Part shown: positions 1-8,555 of the stretch, piece by piece
Layout of the letters: each line of letters starts with the position of its first letter
How positions within the stretch are numbered: the stretch's first letter is position 1
Source of the DNA: Colicola sp016286205
Lineage (GTDB): Bacteria; Bacteroidota; Bacteroidia; Bacteroidales; Paludibacteraceae
Length of the DNA: 64,000 nt
Assembly (NCBI GenBank): GCA_016286205.1
Contig: JAEESF010000001.1
Coordinates: forward strand, 171,632 to 235,631
Direction: 5' to 3'
The notes under the pieces: generated by a model
Seen by the model: the letters and a program-made list of their open reading frames with translations, nothing else
The model's database searches: none
Told to the model about the DNA's origin: nothing
Program-made: the position numbers and the translations under genes

Positions 1-206
1 GCCGAACTGATTTGCGCGGCAGTAGGCAGCGCGGGCAATGCAGCCACGGCTTCGGCTATGGTCTGCGGCGCACGTGCCGAGCGGATATTCTCACTTCTTT
101 CGTACGTTCCGTCGCCCAGCATTCCGTCCGAAGGGCGATAGGTATCTTGCGCCGCCATCGGCATAGCCAGCAGCCCGACACAAGCGATAAATAGAATTCG
201 TTTCAT
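1..206 (-). CDS. Secreted protein, N-terminal fragment (cut by window edge)
   Basis: The first 68 codons of a minus-strand gene whose remainder lies outside the window. The start (MKRILFIACVGLLAM) gives a clear signal peptide with a likely cleavage after AAQ, so the product is exported. The visible mature part (DTYRPSDGMLGDGTYERSE and on) is rich in Ser, Arg and Ala, and I do not recognise it. An ATG two codons upstream (at 212) is in frame, but the Lys-Arg of the later start suits a signal peptide better. A promoter lies at 253-284. Confidence 0.7.
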   Translation of the reverse strand, partial: MKRILFIACVGLLAMPMAAQDTYRPSDGMLGDGTYERSENIRSARAPQTIAEAVAALPALPTAAQISS

Positions 207-252
207 GGTCATTTTGTATGTTTGTTTTCCTATTGTCACACATTTTGCGGGG

Positions 253-284
253 CAAAATTACAACAAATTTTTCATATGTGCAAA
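253..284 (-). promoter_or_regulatory. Bacteroidetes-type promoter for the gene at 1-206
   Basis: Read on the minus strand: TTTG at 281-284, 20 nt, then TAATTTTG (matches TAnnTTTG) at 253-260. It sits about 47 nt before the start codon. Confidence 0.7.
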
Positions 285-303
285 TAAAATCGAAGATTTT
301 TGG

Positions 304-375
304 GTTAGGGGTTAATTAATGAATGAGTGAATGAGGGAATTAATGAATTAGGGAATTAGGGGATTAGGGGTTAGA
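304..375. repeat. Degenerate tandem repeat, period 8 (GAATTAGG-like)
   Basis: Successive units such as GAATGAGT, GAATGAGG, GAATTAAT, GAATTAGG, GAATTAGG, GGATTAGG can be read with a period of 8. Each unit differs from its neighbour by one or two bases. It is non-coding. Confidence 0.75.
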
Positions 376-380
376 GAAGG

Positions 381-406
381 CGAAAAAAAGCACCCCGAAG
401 GGTGCT
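381..406 (-). terminator. Intrinsic terminator-like hairpin, minus strand
   Basis: On the minus strand a perfect 7-bp stem AGCACCC/GGGTGCT closes a TTCG tetraloop and is followed by a run of seven T. No gene lies immediately upstream on that strand (407-700), so it may end a small RNA or limit a transcript heading for the gene at 206. Confidence 0.6.
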
Positions 407-551
407 ATATTTACTGCTCGTTGGGTTTGGTCTGCCGCGGAAAGTGGAGAGTGGTATAATCTATTAGATGCTGCAAGTAAAGTTAATAATCAATGAAAAA
501 ACAGTACGAGGACCGATTTTTTTCGAAAAAAGTGCAAATAATCGGCAGATA

Positions 552-583
552 TTTGCGTATATAATTTTTTTTTACTACTTTTG
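552..583 (+). promoter_or_regulatory. Promoter of the potABCD operon
   Basis: TTTG at 552-555, 20 nt, TACTTTTG at 576-583. Transcription would begin near 590, leaving a leader of about 120 nt before potA. Confidence 0.7.
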
Positions 584-708
584 TCCCCGATTTTGCATAA
601 GTGTGCACATATGCGTTCGGCACGCGCGCTTAAGCAAAACAAAAGAAAAGAAGTAGAACTAAAAGAATTGTTGTATGATTGTTTGGGAATACAGAACCCC
701 TATCTGAG

Positions 709-2193
709 ATGGCAAAAAAAGAGTTTATCATTGAAGTGAACCATGTCTCGAAGCAATTCGAGGATGGCAAGTTTGCACTGGACGACGTGAGCCTGCAAGT
801 AAAGAAAGGCGAATTCGTCACGATCTTAGGCCCTTCGGGCTGTGGCAAAACCACCCTGCTGAGGTGCATAGCAGGTTTCCAGGTGGCCAGCAGTGGAGAC
901 ATACTGCTGAAAGGCGAGGATGTGACACAGACTCCTCCGTACAAGCGCCCCGTGAACACGGTGTTCCAGAAATATGCGCTTTTCCCACACCTGAATGTTT
1001 TCAACAATGTAGCTTTCGGACTCAAACTGAAAAAAGAGGCGCCGGACGTGATCAAGAAGAAAGTGCGTCGTGCGCTGAAGATGGCCAACCTGACCGGGTA
1101 TGAAGAGCGTGAAGTGGACACCCTAAGCGGTGGTCAGCAGCAACGTGTAGCCATTGCGCGCGCCATTGTCAACGAACCGGAAGTGCTACTGCTGGACGAA
1201 CCACTGTCGGCGCTGGATCTGAAGATGCGGCACGACATGCAGATCGAACTGAAGGAACTTCATGAGAAACTGGGCATCACCTTTATCTACGTCACCCACG
1301 ATCAGGAAGAGGCATTGACGCTGAGCGATCGCGTAGTGGTGATGAGCGAAGGCAAGATACAACAAATAGGTACCCCAACCGATATATACAACGAGCCGCA
1401 GAACTGCTTCGTGGCCGATTTTATCGGCGAGAGCAACATCCTCTCGGGAACGATGATACGCGACCGCAAGGTGAATTTCTGCGGACAAGATTTTGACTGC
1501 ATAGACGAAGGCTTCGGCGAGAACCAACCCGTGGATGTGGTGATTCGTCCGGAGGACATCTACATCTGGGAAGCAGGCAAAAGCAAGAAAGACGAGAAGG
1601 CCAACATAGAGAGCTATGAAGATATGGACCCGGACGACCGTATACCAAAGGGCAAATTCACGAAATGGTACGGCGAAGTAGCGAGCTGCATCTTCAAGGG
1701 CGTTCACTATGAGATGCGTGTGCAGACACCCGATGGCTACGAATTTCTGATACAAGACTATCATGAGTTTCTGCCCGGTCACACCGTAGGCATGCTCGTC
1801 AAGCCCGAAGATATACAGATTATGCGCAAAGAGCACTACATCTACAACTATCTGGAAGGCGAAGTGCTCAAGAACGGCAAAGTGCGCTTTATGGATGCGG
1901 ACTGGGAAGTCAATCCGATGCAAGTGGAGCGATTCGAACCGGGAACCAAAGTGCAAGTGCGCGTACCGTTCCGTTCGGTCGATCTGCAAGACTATGAGGA
2001 GGAAGGAACGCTTTCGGGCGAAGTGCACTTCATCCTATTCAAGGGAAATCATTTCCACCTGACGATACGTACCGACACCGGTTACGATCTGTACGTTAAT
2101 ACCAACGACGTATGGGATGACGGCGACCGCGTAGGTATAGTGATTCCGAAAAACGACATACTGATTAGCGAACTGGAGCAGAAGGATGAGTAA
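709..2193 (+). CDS. potA: Spermidine/putrescine ABC transporter ATP-binding protein PotA
   Basis: ATPase of a polyamine importer, acting at the inner face of the cytoplasmic membrane. Visible motifs (numbered from 709): Walker A GPSGCGKTT at about 41-49, signature LSGGQQQ at 139-145, Walker B VLLLDEP at 159-165, H-loop His at about 197, then a C-terminal regulatory region with two TOBE-like parts. The body closely matches Bacteroides PotA, but a charged stretch of about 30 residues (290-320, rich in Lys, Asp and Glu) is extra between the TOBE parts. An in-frame ATG at 679 would add ten residues; I chose 709 because MAKKEFIIEV begins like the family. The last 8 bases overlap potB. Confidence 0.93.
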   Translation: MAKKEFIIEVNHVSKQFEDGKFALDDVSLQVKKGEFVTILGPSGCGKTTLLRCIAGFQVASSGDILLKGEDVTQTPPYKRPVNTVFQKYALFPHLNVFNNVAFGLKLKKEAPDVIKKKVRRALKMANLTGYEEREVDTLSGGQQQRVAIARAIVNEPEVLLLDEPLSALDLKMRHDMQIELKELHEKLGITFIYVTHDQEEALTLSDRVVVMSEGKIQQIGTPTDIYNEPQNCFVADFIGESNILSGTMIRDRKVNFCGQDFDCIDEGFGENQPVDVVIRPEDIYIWEAGKSKKDEKANIESYEDMDPDDRIPKGKFTKWYGEVASCIFKGVHYEMRVQTPDGYEFLIQDYHEFLPGHTVGMLVKPEDIQIMRKEHYIYNYLEGEVLKNGKVRFMDADWEVNPMQVERFEPGTKVQVRVPFRSVDLQDYEEEGTLSGEVHFILFKGNHFHLTIRTDTGYDLYVNTNDVWDDGDRVGIVIPKNDILISELEQKDE

Positions 2194-2983
2194 ACTGATT
2201 CAAATAGTATCGTCGCGTCGGACGTGGGCTTGGCCATACATCCTGTTTATGGCCCTATTCGTCCTGTTGCCGTTGGTGCTGGTGGCCGTTTACGCGTTCA
2301 CAGACATAGACGGAAACTTCACCCTGCGCAATTTTGCGAAATTCTTCACCCATAGCGAAGCTATCAGCACGTTTCTCTATTCGCTGATGATAGCGGTATT
2401 CAATACGCTGCTATGCTTGCTGTTGGGTTATCCGGCCGCGTACATCATGGCTACCGCCGATTTTCGGACACCGAAAGTGATGGCCATGCTATTCATACTA
2501 CCTATGTGGATCAATTTTCTGCTGCGCACGGTAGCTACGGTGGAACTATTCAACATGTGCGGTCTGCCGCTAGGCGAAGGAGCATTGCTCTTCGGCTTAT
2601 GCTACGACTACCTGCCATTTATGATCTACCCTATCTACAATACGCTACAGAAGATGGACACATCGCTGGTAGAAGCGGCTCAGGACCTGGGCGCCAACCG
2701 ATGGAAATGCTTTTGGAAAGTGATTGTGCCGCTGTCGCTGCCGGGTGTATATAGCGGCATAGTGATGGTCTTCATGCCTACGGTAAGTACCTTTGCCATA
2801 GCCGAACTGCTGACCCACAACAACATCAAGCTATTCGGTAGCCTGATACAAGACTATATCACCACCACCGATCTGCTGAACTACGGCGCCGTGCTGAGTC
2901 TGGTTCTGCTCGTGATTATCGGCGTGACATCCTTCTTCGGCGACCATGATGCCAAAGACGATCAGAAAGGAGGGCTGGTATGA
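2186..2983 (+). CDS. potB: Spermidine/putrescine ABC transporter permease PotB
   Basis: Inner-membrane permease, 265 aa, the usual length. The first membrane helix (about 15-37) is followed by the typical external loop and five more helices. The EAA-type cytoplasmic loop is visible as VEAAQDLGANRWKCFWKVIVPLSLPG at about 163-188 (conserved EAA, then G, then P). The start overlaps potA by 8 bp and the stop overlaps potC by 4 bp, indicating translational coupling. Confidence 0.93.
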   Translation: MSKLIQIVSSRRTWAWPYILFMALFVLLPLVLVAVYAFTDIDGNFTLRNFAKFFTHSEAISTFLYSLMIAVFNTLLCLLLGYPAAYIMATADFRTPKVMAMLFILPMWINFLLRTVATVELFNMCGLPLGEGALLFGLCYDYLPFMIYPIYNTLQKMDTSLVEAAQDLGANRWKCFWKVIVPLSLPGVYSGIVMVFMPTVSTFAIAELLTHNNIKLFGSLIQDYITTTDLLNYGAVLSLVLLVIIGVTSFFGDHDAKDDQKGGLV

Positions 2984-4356
2984 GAAAAGTGAGAGGCGAA
3001 AGGTTAAAGGCGAGAGGCTTTGTTCTTTTGGCTTTTTTGGTAGTCAGCCTGTGTGCTTTGGGTCAGTCGAACCTGACATACACCTTGCGCGTAGCTTCGG
3101 ATGAGCCAGTATTGCTATTGGACACCTTCCCCGAGAGCTATTCGGCTGAGAAAGTGAATATTAGCATATACAGGAGTGGACATGGATGTCTATGCGAATA
3201 TAGTAGTTACGATAGTCTCGATATTGCATTCGCACAGGTTAATACCCCCGCATTGCGTGCGTGGGGAGACAGTGTGTACAGTTATACTGACGAGAATGAA
3301 GTGACATGGACTGTCTGGAGAAACAGTAAGGAATCGAAGAACAGGGCGCAACGTGTGTTGGTTCAGAACGGACGAAATGCGTTCGTCGAATATGTGAAGG
3401 CTCAGACCCAACGCGAGTCGCACGTGGTAGCCTGGTTAGGATGGATTCTGGCGGGACTGCTGCTGATAGCGGGCATCGTATATGCGCTAGTGACCATCTA
3501 TCGCCGCAGAGCAGAGAAACAACTATCGGCGGTGCAACAAGAGACACTACGCCGCCAACGTATAGGACAGAGACGCCATATAGGTTCGCAACTCTATCTA
3601 TGGTTGCTGCTACTGGTACTATACGCTCCGATAGCGCTGATTGCCGTTTTCTCGTTCACGGAGAGTAAGATACTGGGCAACTGGACAGGATTCTCGTTCG
3701 ACCTGTATGCCAACCTCTTCTCCGGTCGTGCCGATGCAGGACTCAACAGCGCGCTGATGTACACCGTAGTAATTGCGCTGATAGCGGCATTGGTATCCAC
3801 CCTACTGGGAACACTGGCTGCGATAGGCATATACAATATGCGTGCTAGGCAACGCAAAGTGGTGAGTTTTCTCAACTCAGTGCCGATGATCAACCCGGAT
3901 ATCATCACGGGTATATCGCTATTCTTGCTCTTCGTAGCATTGGGCATGAGTCAAGGTCTGGCTACCGTATGTATCGCTCACGTGGTATTCTGTACGCCAT
4001 ACGTGGTGCTGAGCGTATTGCCGCGACTGAGCAGGATGAATCCGAATACATACGAAGCTGCGCTCGACCTGGGCGCCACGCCCGCACAAGCGCTACGCAG
4101 AGTGATGCTACCGGAATTATGGCCGGGCATGCTAAGCGGATTCATATTGGCGCTGACTCTGTCGGTGGACGATTTCGGCGTGACCTTCTTCACCAAAGGT
4201 AGCGGCGGACTGGAAACCCTGAGCACCTTCATCTATTCGGATGCACGCAAGGGTGGTCTGACTCCGGAACTAAGACCGCTATTCACCATCATACTACTGA
4301 TTATGCTGACCGTACTGGTCGTCATCAATATTCGCGAACACAAAAAAGACAAATAA
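2980..4356 (+). CDS. potC: PotC-like polyamine permease with an N-terminal periplasmic extension
   Basis: The C-terminal part (about 200-458) is a normal PotC: six helices and an EAA loop (YEAALDLGATPAQALRRVMLPELWPG, split here by family landmarks EAA, G and P). PotC is usually near 260 aa, but this protein has 458. The extra about 195 residues comprise a signal-like helix (about 14-30), an exported region of about 115 residues that I do not recognise, a membrane helix (about 147-170) and a basic, possibly coiled segment (about 172-198). Codons 5-14 (VRGERLKARG) come from a heptad repeat at 2992-3019. The start overlaps potB by 4 bp. The extension could sense or bind substrate; that is inference. 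Confidence 0.88.
   Translation: MRKVRGERLKARGFVLLAFLVVSLCALGQSNLTYTLRVASDEPVLLLDTFPESYSAEKVNISIYRSGHGCLCEYSSYDSLDIAFAQVNTPALRAWGDSVYSYTDENEVTWTVWRNSKESKNRAQRVLVQNGRNAFVEYVKAQTQRESHVVAWLGWILAGLLLIAGIVYALVTIYRRRAEKQLSAVQQETLRRQRIGQRRHIGSQLYLWLLLLVLYAPIALIAVFSFTESKILGNWTGFSFDLYANLFSGRADAGLNSALMYTVVIALIAALVSTLLGTLAAIGIYNMRARQRKVVSFLNSVPMINPDIITGISLFLLFVALGMSQGLATVCIAHVVFCTPYVVLSVLPRLSRMNPNTYEAALDLGATPAQALRRVMLPELWPGMLSGFILALTLSVDDFGVTFFTKGSGGLETLSTFIYSDARKGGLTPELRPLFTIILLIMLTVLVVINIREHKKDK
2992..3019. repeat. Heptad repeat inside potC (4 units)
   Basis: Units AGAGGCG, AAAGGTT, AAAGGCG, AGAGGCT with an exact 7-bp period. It lies within the N-terminal codons of potC and is the reverse-complement type of the TTTCACC heptads at 59206-59240. 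Confidence 0.75.
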
Positions 4357-4379
4357 CAAACACAAAACAATATACAATC

Positions 4380-5627
4380 ATGCGTAAATCAATTTTTTCT
4401 ATGCTTGCCCTCGCGGCAATCGTTCTCTGCTCGTGCGGCGGTGCCGACCGTGCTCATCAACTGAAAGTGCTCAACTGGGCTGACTACATCAACGAAGATG
4501 TGAAAGCAAACTTCGAGAAATGGTACTACGACCAGACAGGCGAGAAAGTAGAGATAGTATATGAGACCTTCGACATCAACGAAACGGCCCTGACGAAAAT
4601 CGAAGTAGGTCATGAGGACTACGACGTGTTCTGTCCATCGGAATACATCATCGAGCGTATGCTGAAGAAAGATCTGCTGCTGCCTATCCAGAAAGAACTG
4701 ATAGCCGACAGTATCTGGTATTTTGACAATATATCTCCGTTCGTGGTAGGCAAATTTCAACAGATGGCTCCTACGGCAGACGTGAAAGTAAGCGACTACA
4801 CCGTAGGTTATATGTGGGGAACCACCGGATTCATATTCAATCCGCAGTATGTGAACGCAGAGGACCTGGAGTCGTGGGGCGCAGTGCTAGACGAGAGATT
4901 TGAGAACCGTATCCTGATGAAAGATGCATTCCGCGATGTCTATTCGGTACTGGTTCTGTACGCCTTCCGCGAGCAGATAGAGGCAGGCGAAGTGACACGT
5001 GACGAATTGGTACACGAGATCACGCCCGAGCGTGTAGAGGCTGTGAAACAAGTGCTGCTGAAAGCCAAGAAGCAGATATGCGGTTGGGAAGTGGACTTCG
5101 GCAAAGAGGAGATGACGAAAGGCAAAGCATGGCTCAACCTGAGTTGGTCGGGCGACGCACAGTTTGCCATCGAAGAAGCAGAAGAGATGGGTGTGATGCT
5201 CGACTATATCGTTCCCCAAGAGGGTTCGAACGTATGGTTCGACGGTTGGGTAATACCTAAGTATGCCAAGAACGTGAAGGCAGCCACCTACTTCATCGAC
5301 TATATGTGCCGTGCGGACAATGCGCTAGCCAACATGGACGAGATAGGCTATGTGAGTTGCGTGGGTGGCGAGAAAGCCGCAGCCGATATACTGGACGAAC
5401 TGAACGACGACGAAGAATGGCCGGAGGCCGTAGATGCCAGTTACTTCTTCGGCAACGAGCCTATACAGATAGAGGATGACGAAGTACTGGATCCTCACGC
5501 TCTACACCTGAATCCGGTTTACTATCCGGACAAGAGCATCATTGACCGTTGCGCGCTGATGCACGATGCAGGCGATGCACAAGAGATGCTGCTGGAAATG
5601 TGGAATGAAATCAAACTAGCACGCTAA
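4380..5627 (+). CDS. potD: Spermidine/putrescine-binding lipoprotein PotD
   Basis: Periplasmic substrate-binding protein of the importer, 415 aa. A lipoprotein signal (lipobox LCSC, Cys about 19) anchors it to the membrane. The mature N-terminus LKVLNWADYINEDV is the PotD/PotF hallmark, with later aromatic and acidic residues (WGTTGF, YIVPQEGSNVWFDGW) typical of polyamine binding. It begins 23 nt after potC, and its stop overlaps the next start as TAATG. Confidence 0.93.
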   Translation: MRKSIFSMLALAAIVLCSCGGADRAHQLKVLNWADYINEDVKANFEKWYYDQTGEKVEIVYETFDINETALTKIEVGHEDYDVFCPSEYIIERMLKKDLLLPIQKELIADSIWYFDNISPFVVGKFQQMAPTADVKVSDYTVGYMWGTTGFIFNPQYVNAEDLESWGAVLDERFENRILMKDAFRDVYSVLVLYAFREQIEAGEVTRDELVHEITPERVEAVKQVLLKAKKQICGWEVDFGKEEMTKGKAWLNLSWSGDAQFAIEEAEEMGVMLDYIVPQEGSNVWFDGWVIPKYAKNVKAATYFIDYMCRADNALANMDEIGYVSCVGGEKAAADILDELNDDEEWPEAVDASYFFGNEPIQIEDDEVLDPHALHLNPVYYPDKSIIDRCALMHDAGDAQEMLLEMWNEIKLAR

Positions 5628-8554
5628 TGCGTAAACTATTAATCATATTACTCTCACTGGTGGCACTGAGCGGTTGGGCCCAGACCACCGACATGGAGTC
5701 ACGTTATCAGTCCCTAGCCGACCGATTCAACGGCAGAGACAAACTGCTGCAACGTGACCTGAAAGCCTATCTGCAGGCCTATCCCTACACCACCTTTGAG
5801 CATGAGGTGAAATTCATGCAAGGTGTGCTACAGGTAGAGAAAGGACACTACAAACAGGGCCTGAAAATACTGGAGCAAGTAGATGTCAAGGCGCTGAACC
5901 GTGACCATCAGGAAGACTATTCGTTCTATCGCGGCTATGCCTATCTGATGCAACAAGAATATCAGCGCGCATCCATCTATTTCAACCAACTAAGCAAGAC
6001 TGACGGACGCTATGCTACGCGTGGCACCTACTACTACGCCTACTGCATGTACAAACTGCAGCGATACGATCAGGCGTTGCCGGCCCTGCACAAACTAGAA
6101 GAAATGCCGGAATATCAGAAGACAGTGCCCTATTATCTGGTACAGATACAGTACGCCCAAGGCAACTACGACGAGGCAGCAGAGAAAGCCAACCAACTGC
6201 TGAGCGAGCAACCCGACAGCGAGAACCGAGGCGAACTGCATCGACTACTGGGAGAGATGTACTACGCCAAGAAAGACTATCGTCAAGCGGCTGACCACCT
6301 GACGCAATATCAGGCCGATTTCAGTGCGCAAGGACTGGAACTGGTACGCAGCGACATCTATATGCTAGGTATGGCGGAGTACCAACTGGGCGAATACGAC
6401 AAAGCTGTCAAATATCTGAAACAAGTCAAACAGGAGAACGACAGCCTATCGGAAGCCACATGTCTGACCCTGGGTAATGCGTATGTACAACTGGGGCAAC
6501 CCGAGCAAGCCAAACTATCGTATCAGGCTGCTGCCAGCTACAAACTGACACCTTCGGTGACCGAGGAGGCCTGCTACAACTACACGCTCTGTACGTATCA
6601 GTCGTCTAGTGCACTAGGCGAGTCAGTTAGAGCGTTCAACGACTTTCTGCATACCTTCCCTGAGTCGAAATACGAGACGCGTATCTACCAACTGCTGAGC
6701 GATGCACTGATGCGCAGCAAGAACTACGCAGCGGCTATTGCCACCTTGGATTCGATCGATAATCCTACGCCGAAGATGCTGGAAACCAAACAGTATCTGC
6801 GCTATCAACTGGGAGCAGACTGCTTCCTGCAAGGCAAGATGCCGAAGGCAGTGGAATGGATGACCGAGGTGATCAATCGCACCTCTGAGTCGAACAAATA
6901 CACCACTGAGGCCTATTATATCCGTGCTGAGGCTAACTACCGACTGCACGCTTATGCTGCTTGCGAGCAAGACCTGAACAAATTCTTTGCCCAGGCAGAT
7001 GCTAAGCGTTCGCAGAACTACTCCATTGCGCGTTACCTGCAAGGCTACTGTCTGTTCTCGCAGAACAAATATGACTCGGCGCGTGAGGCCTTTATCACCT
7101 ATATAGATGCCGCAATGGCCACGGAGCCTACGTACGCCGATGCGCTGAACAGGATAGGCGATTGCTACTTCAACAACCGCAATTTCCAACAGGCGATTGC
7201 CTATTACACCCAGGTTAGCAACCTGAATGCTGCGGGTGCGGATTACGCCATGTTCCAACGCGGTTATGCACTGGGATTGCAGCATAAATATCAGGACAAG
7301 GTGAATGTGCTTCGCCAACTGGTGAGCCGTTATCCTAAGTCGGATTATGCAGATGATGGCGTATATGAGATAGCTCGTGCACAACTGCAACAGGATGACG
7401 AGCGCGGAGCCATCGTGACGTACGAGCAACTGCTCGCGTCCTATCCGCATTCTACGTTGGCACGTCGTGCAGCGTTGGAGCGCGCGATGCTCTATCGTAA
7501 CTTGCAGCAGAACGATCAGGCCATAGCAGCCTATCGCCAGACCATCGAGAAATATCCGGCCACCGAAGAGGCCTATACGGCTCTGGAAGCACTACAGGCT
7601 CTATACGTAGAGCAAGGTCGAGTGGACGAATACCTGACCTACACGAAGAGTCTGGCTAAGATGAATATGACCGTGACGACGCAGGAAGACTCGCTGCTCT
7701 TTGCTGCGGCCGAAGTACAATATATGCAGGCTGCTTATCAGCGGGCCGTTACGTCGTTGACCAATTACATCGCGCAGTATTGTGCAGGTGGTCGCTACTG
7801 CACCACGGCACGCTACTACCTGGCCGATTCCTACTATCGTCTGGGCAAGACCACCGAGGCACTGAAGGAATATAAGCAACTGGCCGAACTGGCAGCCAAT
7901 CCTTATCAGGAGGAAGCAGCCATCCGCGTGGCAGAAATCAGTTATGACAAAGGCGATTGGACGGGTGCGCTGGAAGCATTCTACCGCATGAATTCGCTAG
8001 CTTCGACACGCGAGAATATCAACATTGCCCGTCTGGGTATCTTGCGCTGCAGTTACCAATTGCAACGCCATCAGGCTACTATCGATATAGCCGAGCAGAT
8101 ACTGAGCGACACGCCCGTGGACGAAGATGTGCGTCGCGAGGCTATGTACAATCGCGCCAAGGCATACATCGCGCAGAAACAGTGGGCGAAGGCACAGAAC
8201 GACCTACGTTCGCTGGCTGGCGAAGTGCGTACGGCTCAGGGAGCAGAAGCCAAATATCTGCTAGCGCAATCGTACTATGAACTCGGACAACTGGATGATG
8301 CAGAGAGCGAAGTGATGAGCTTCACGCAGATGAATACGCAGCAGCAGTATTGGCTGGCAAGAGCACTGATCCTGCTGAGCGATATCAACTTGCGTAGAGG
8401 TGAGAATTTCCAAGCTCGTCAATACCTGTTGGCGCTGCAGCAAAACTATATGCAGCAAGGCGATGATATCCAACAGATTGTCAGCGAGCGATTGGCGGCC
8501 ATCGATGCATTGGAGCGCCCAGTGAAGAACGAAGAAACAGAAGAGGAGGACTAA
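5627..8554 (+). CDS. Large secreted tetratricopeptide-repeat protein
   Basis: A 975-aa protein with an N-terminal signal peptide (MRKLLIILLSLVALSGWAQ). Almost the whole mature part is made of TPR-like helix pairs, with repeated patterns such as YYAYCMYKLQRYDQALPAL, YMLGMAEYQLGEYDKAVKYL and RIGDCYFNNRNFQQAIAYY. The end is acidic (KNEETEEED). It probably acts as a periplasmic scaffold. It is translationally coupled to potD (TAATG) and followed after 1 bp by the barrel gene, so these two products likely work together. I cannot assign a substrate. Confidence 0.85.
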   Translation: MRKLLIILLSLVALSGWAQTTDMESRYQSLADRFNGRDKLLQRDLKAYLQAYPYTTFEHEVKFMQGVLQVEKGHYKQGLKILEQVDVKALNRDHQEDYSFYRGYAYLMQQEYQRASIYFNQLSKTDGRYATRGTYYYAYCMYKLQRYDQALPALHKLEEMPEYQKTVPYYLVQIQYAQGNYDEAAEKANQLLSEQPDSENRGELHRLLGEMYYAKKDYRQAADHLTQYQADFSAQGLELVRSDIYMLGMAEYQLGEYDKAVKYLKQVKQENDSLSEATCLTLGNAYVQLGQPEQAKLSYQAAASYKLTPSVTEEACYNYTLCTYQSSSALGESVRAFNDFLHTFPESKYETRIYQLLSDALMRSKNYAAAIATLDSIDNPTPKMLETKQYLRYQLGADCFLQGKMPKAVEWMTEVINRTSESNKYTTEAYYIRAEANYRLHAYAACEQDLNKFFAQADAKRSQNYSIARYLQGYCLFSQNKYDSAREAFITYIDAAMATEPTYADALNRIGDCYFNNRNFQQAIAYYTQVSNLNAAGADYAMFQRGYALGLQHKYQDKVNVLRQLVSRYPKSDYADDGVYEIARAQLQQDDERGAIVTYEQLLASYPHSTLARRAALERAMLYRNLQQNDQAIAAYRQTIEKYPATEEAYTALEALQALYVEQGRVDEYLTYTKSLAKMNMTVTTQEDSLLFAAAEVQYMQAAYQRAVTSLTNYIAQYCAGGRYCTTARYYLADSYYRLGKTTEALKEYKQLAELAANPYQEEAAIRVAEISYDKGDWTGALEAFYRMNSLASTRENINIARLGILRCSYQLQRHQATIDIAEQILSDTPVDEDVRREAMYNRAKAYIAQKQWAKAQNDLRSLAGEVRTAQGAEAKYLLAQSYYELGQLDDAESEVMSFTQMNTQQQYWLARALILLSDINLRRGENFQARQYLLALQQNYMQQGDDIQQIVSERLAAIDALERPVKNEETEEED

Positions 8555-8555
8555 G

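Larger units (their letters stand above)
207..708. other. Intergenic region of about 500 bp
   Basis: A divergent intergenic region with no convincing gene. It holds the minus-strand promoter at 253-284, an 8-bp-period degenerate repeat at 304-375, a minus-strand terminator-like hairpin at 381-406, two heptads at 441-454, an A/T palindrome around TTTCGAAA (521-528) and the potA promoter at 552-583. Confidence 0.6.

Noticed and set aside
412..487. Short minus-strand frame ending just before the terminator at 381-406
   Set aside because: It has no ATG, is only about 22 codons, and contains heptad repeat sequence; coding is not supported.
521..528. TTTCGAAA before potA as member of the glycan regulon
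   Set aside because: It lies in an A/T run outside the promoter boxes and potABCD has no link to the locus; chance occurrence is likely.
679..708. Upstream start of potA at 679
   Set aside because: The added ten residues do not resemble the family; kept only as an alternative.
1186..2028. A 280-codon minus-strand frame inside potA
   Set aside because: Antisense shadow of a clear potA gene.
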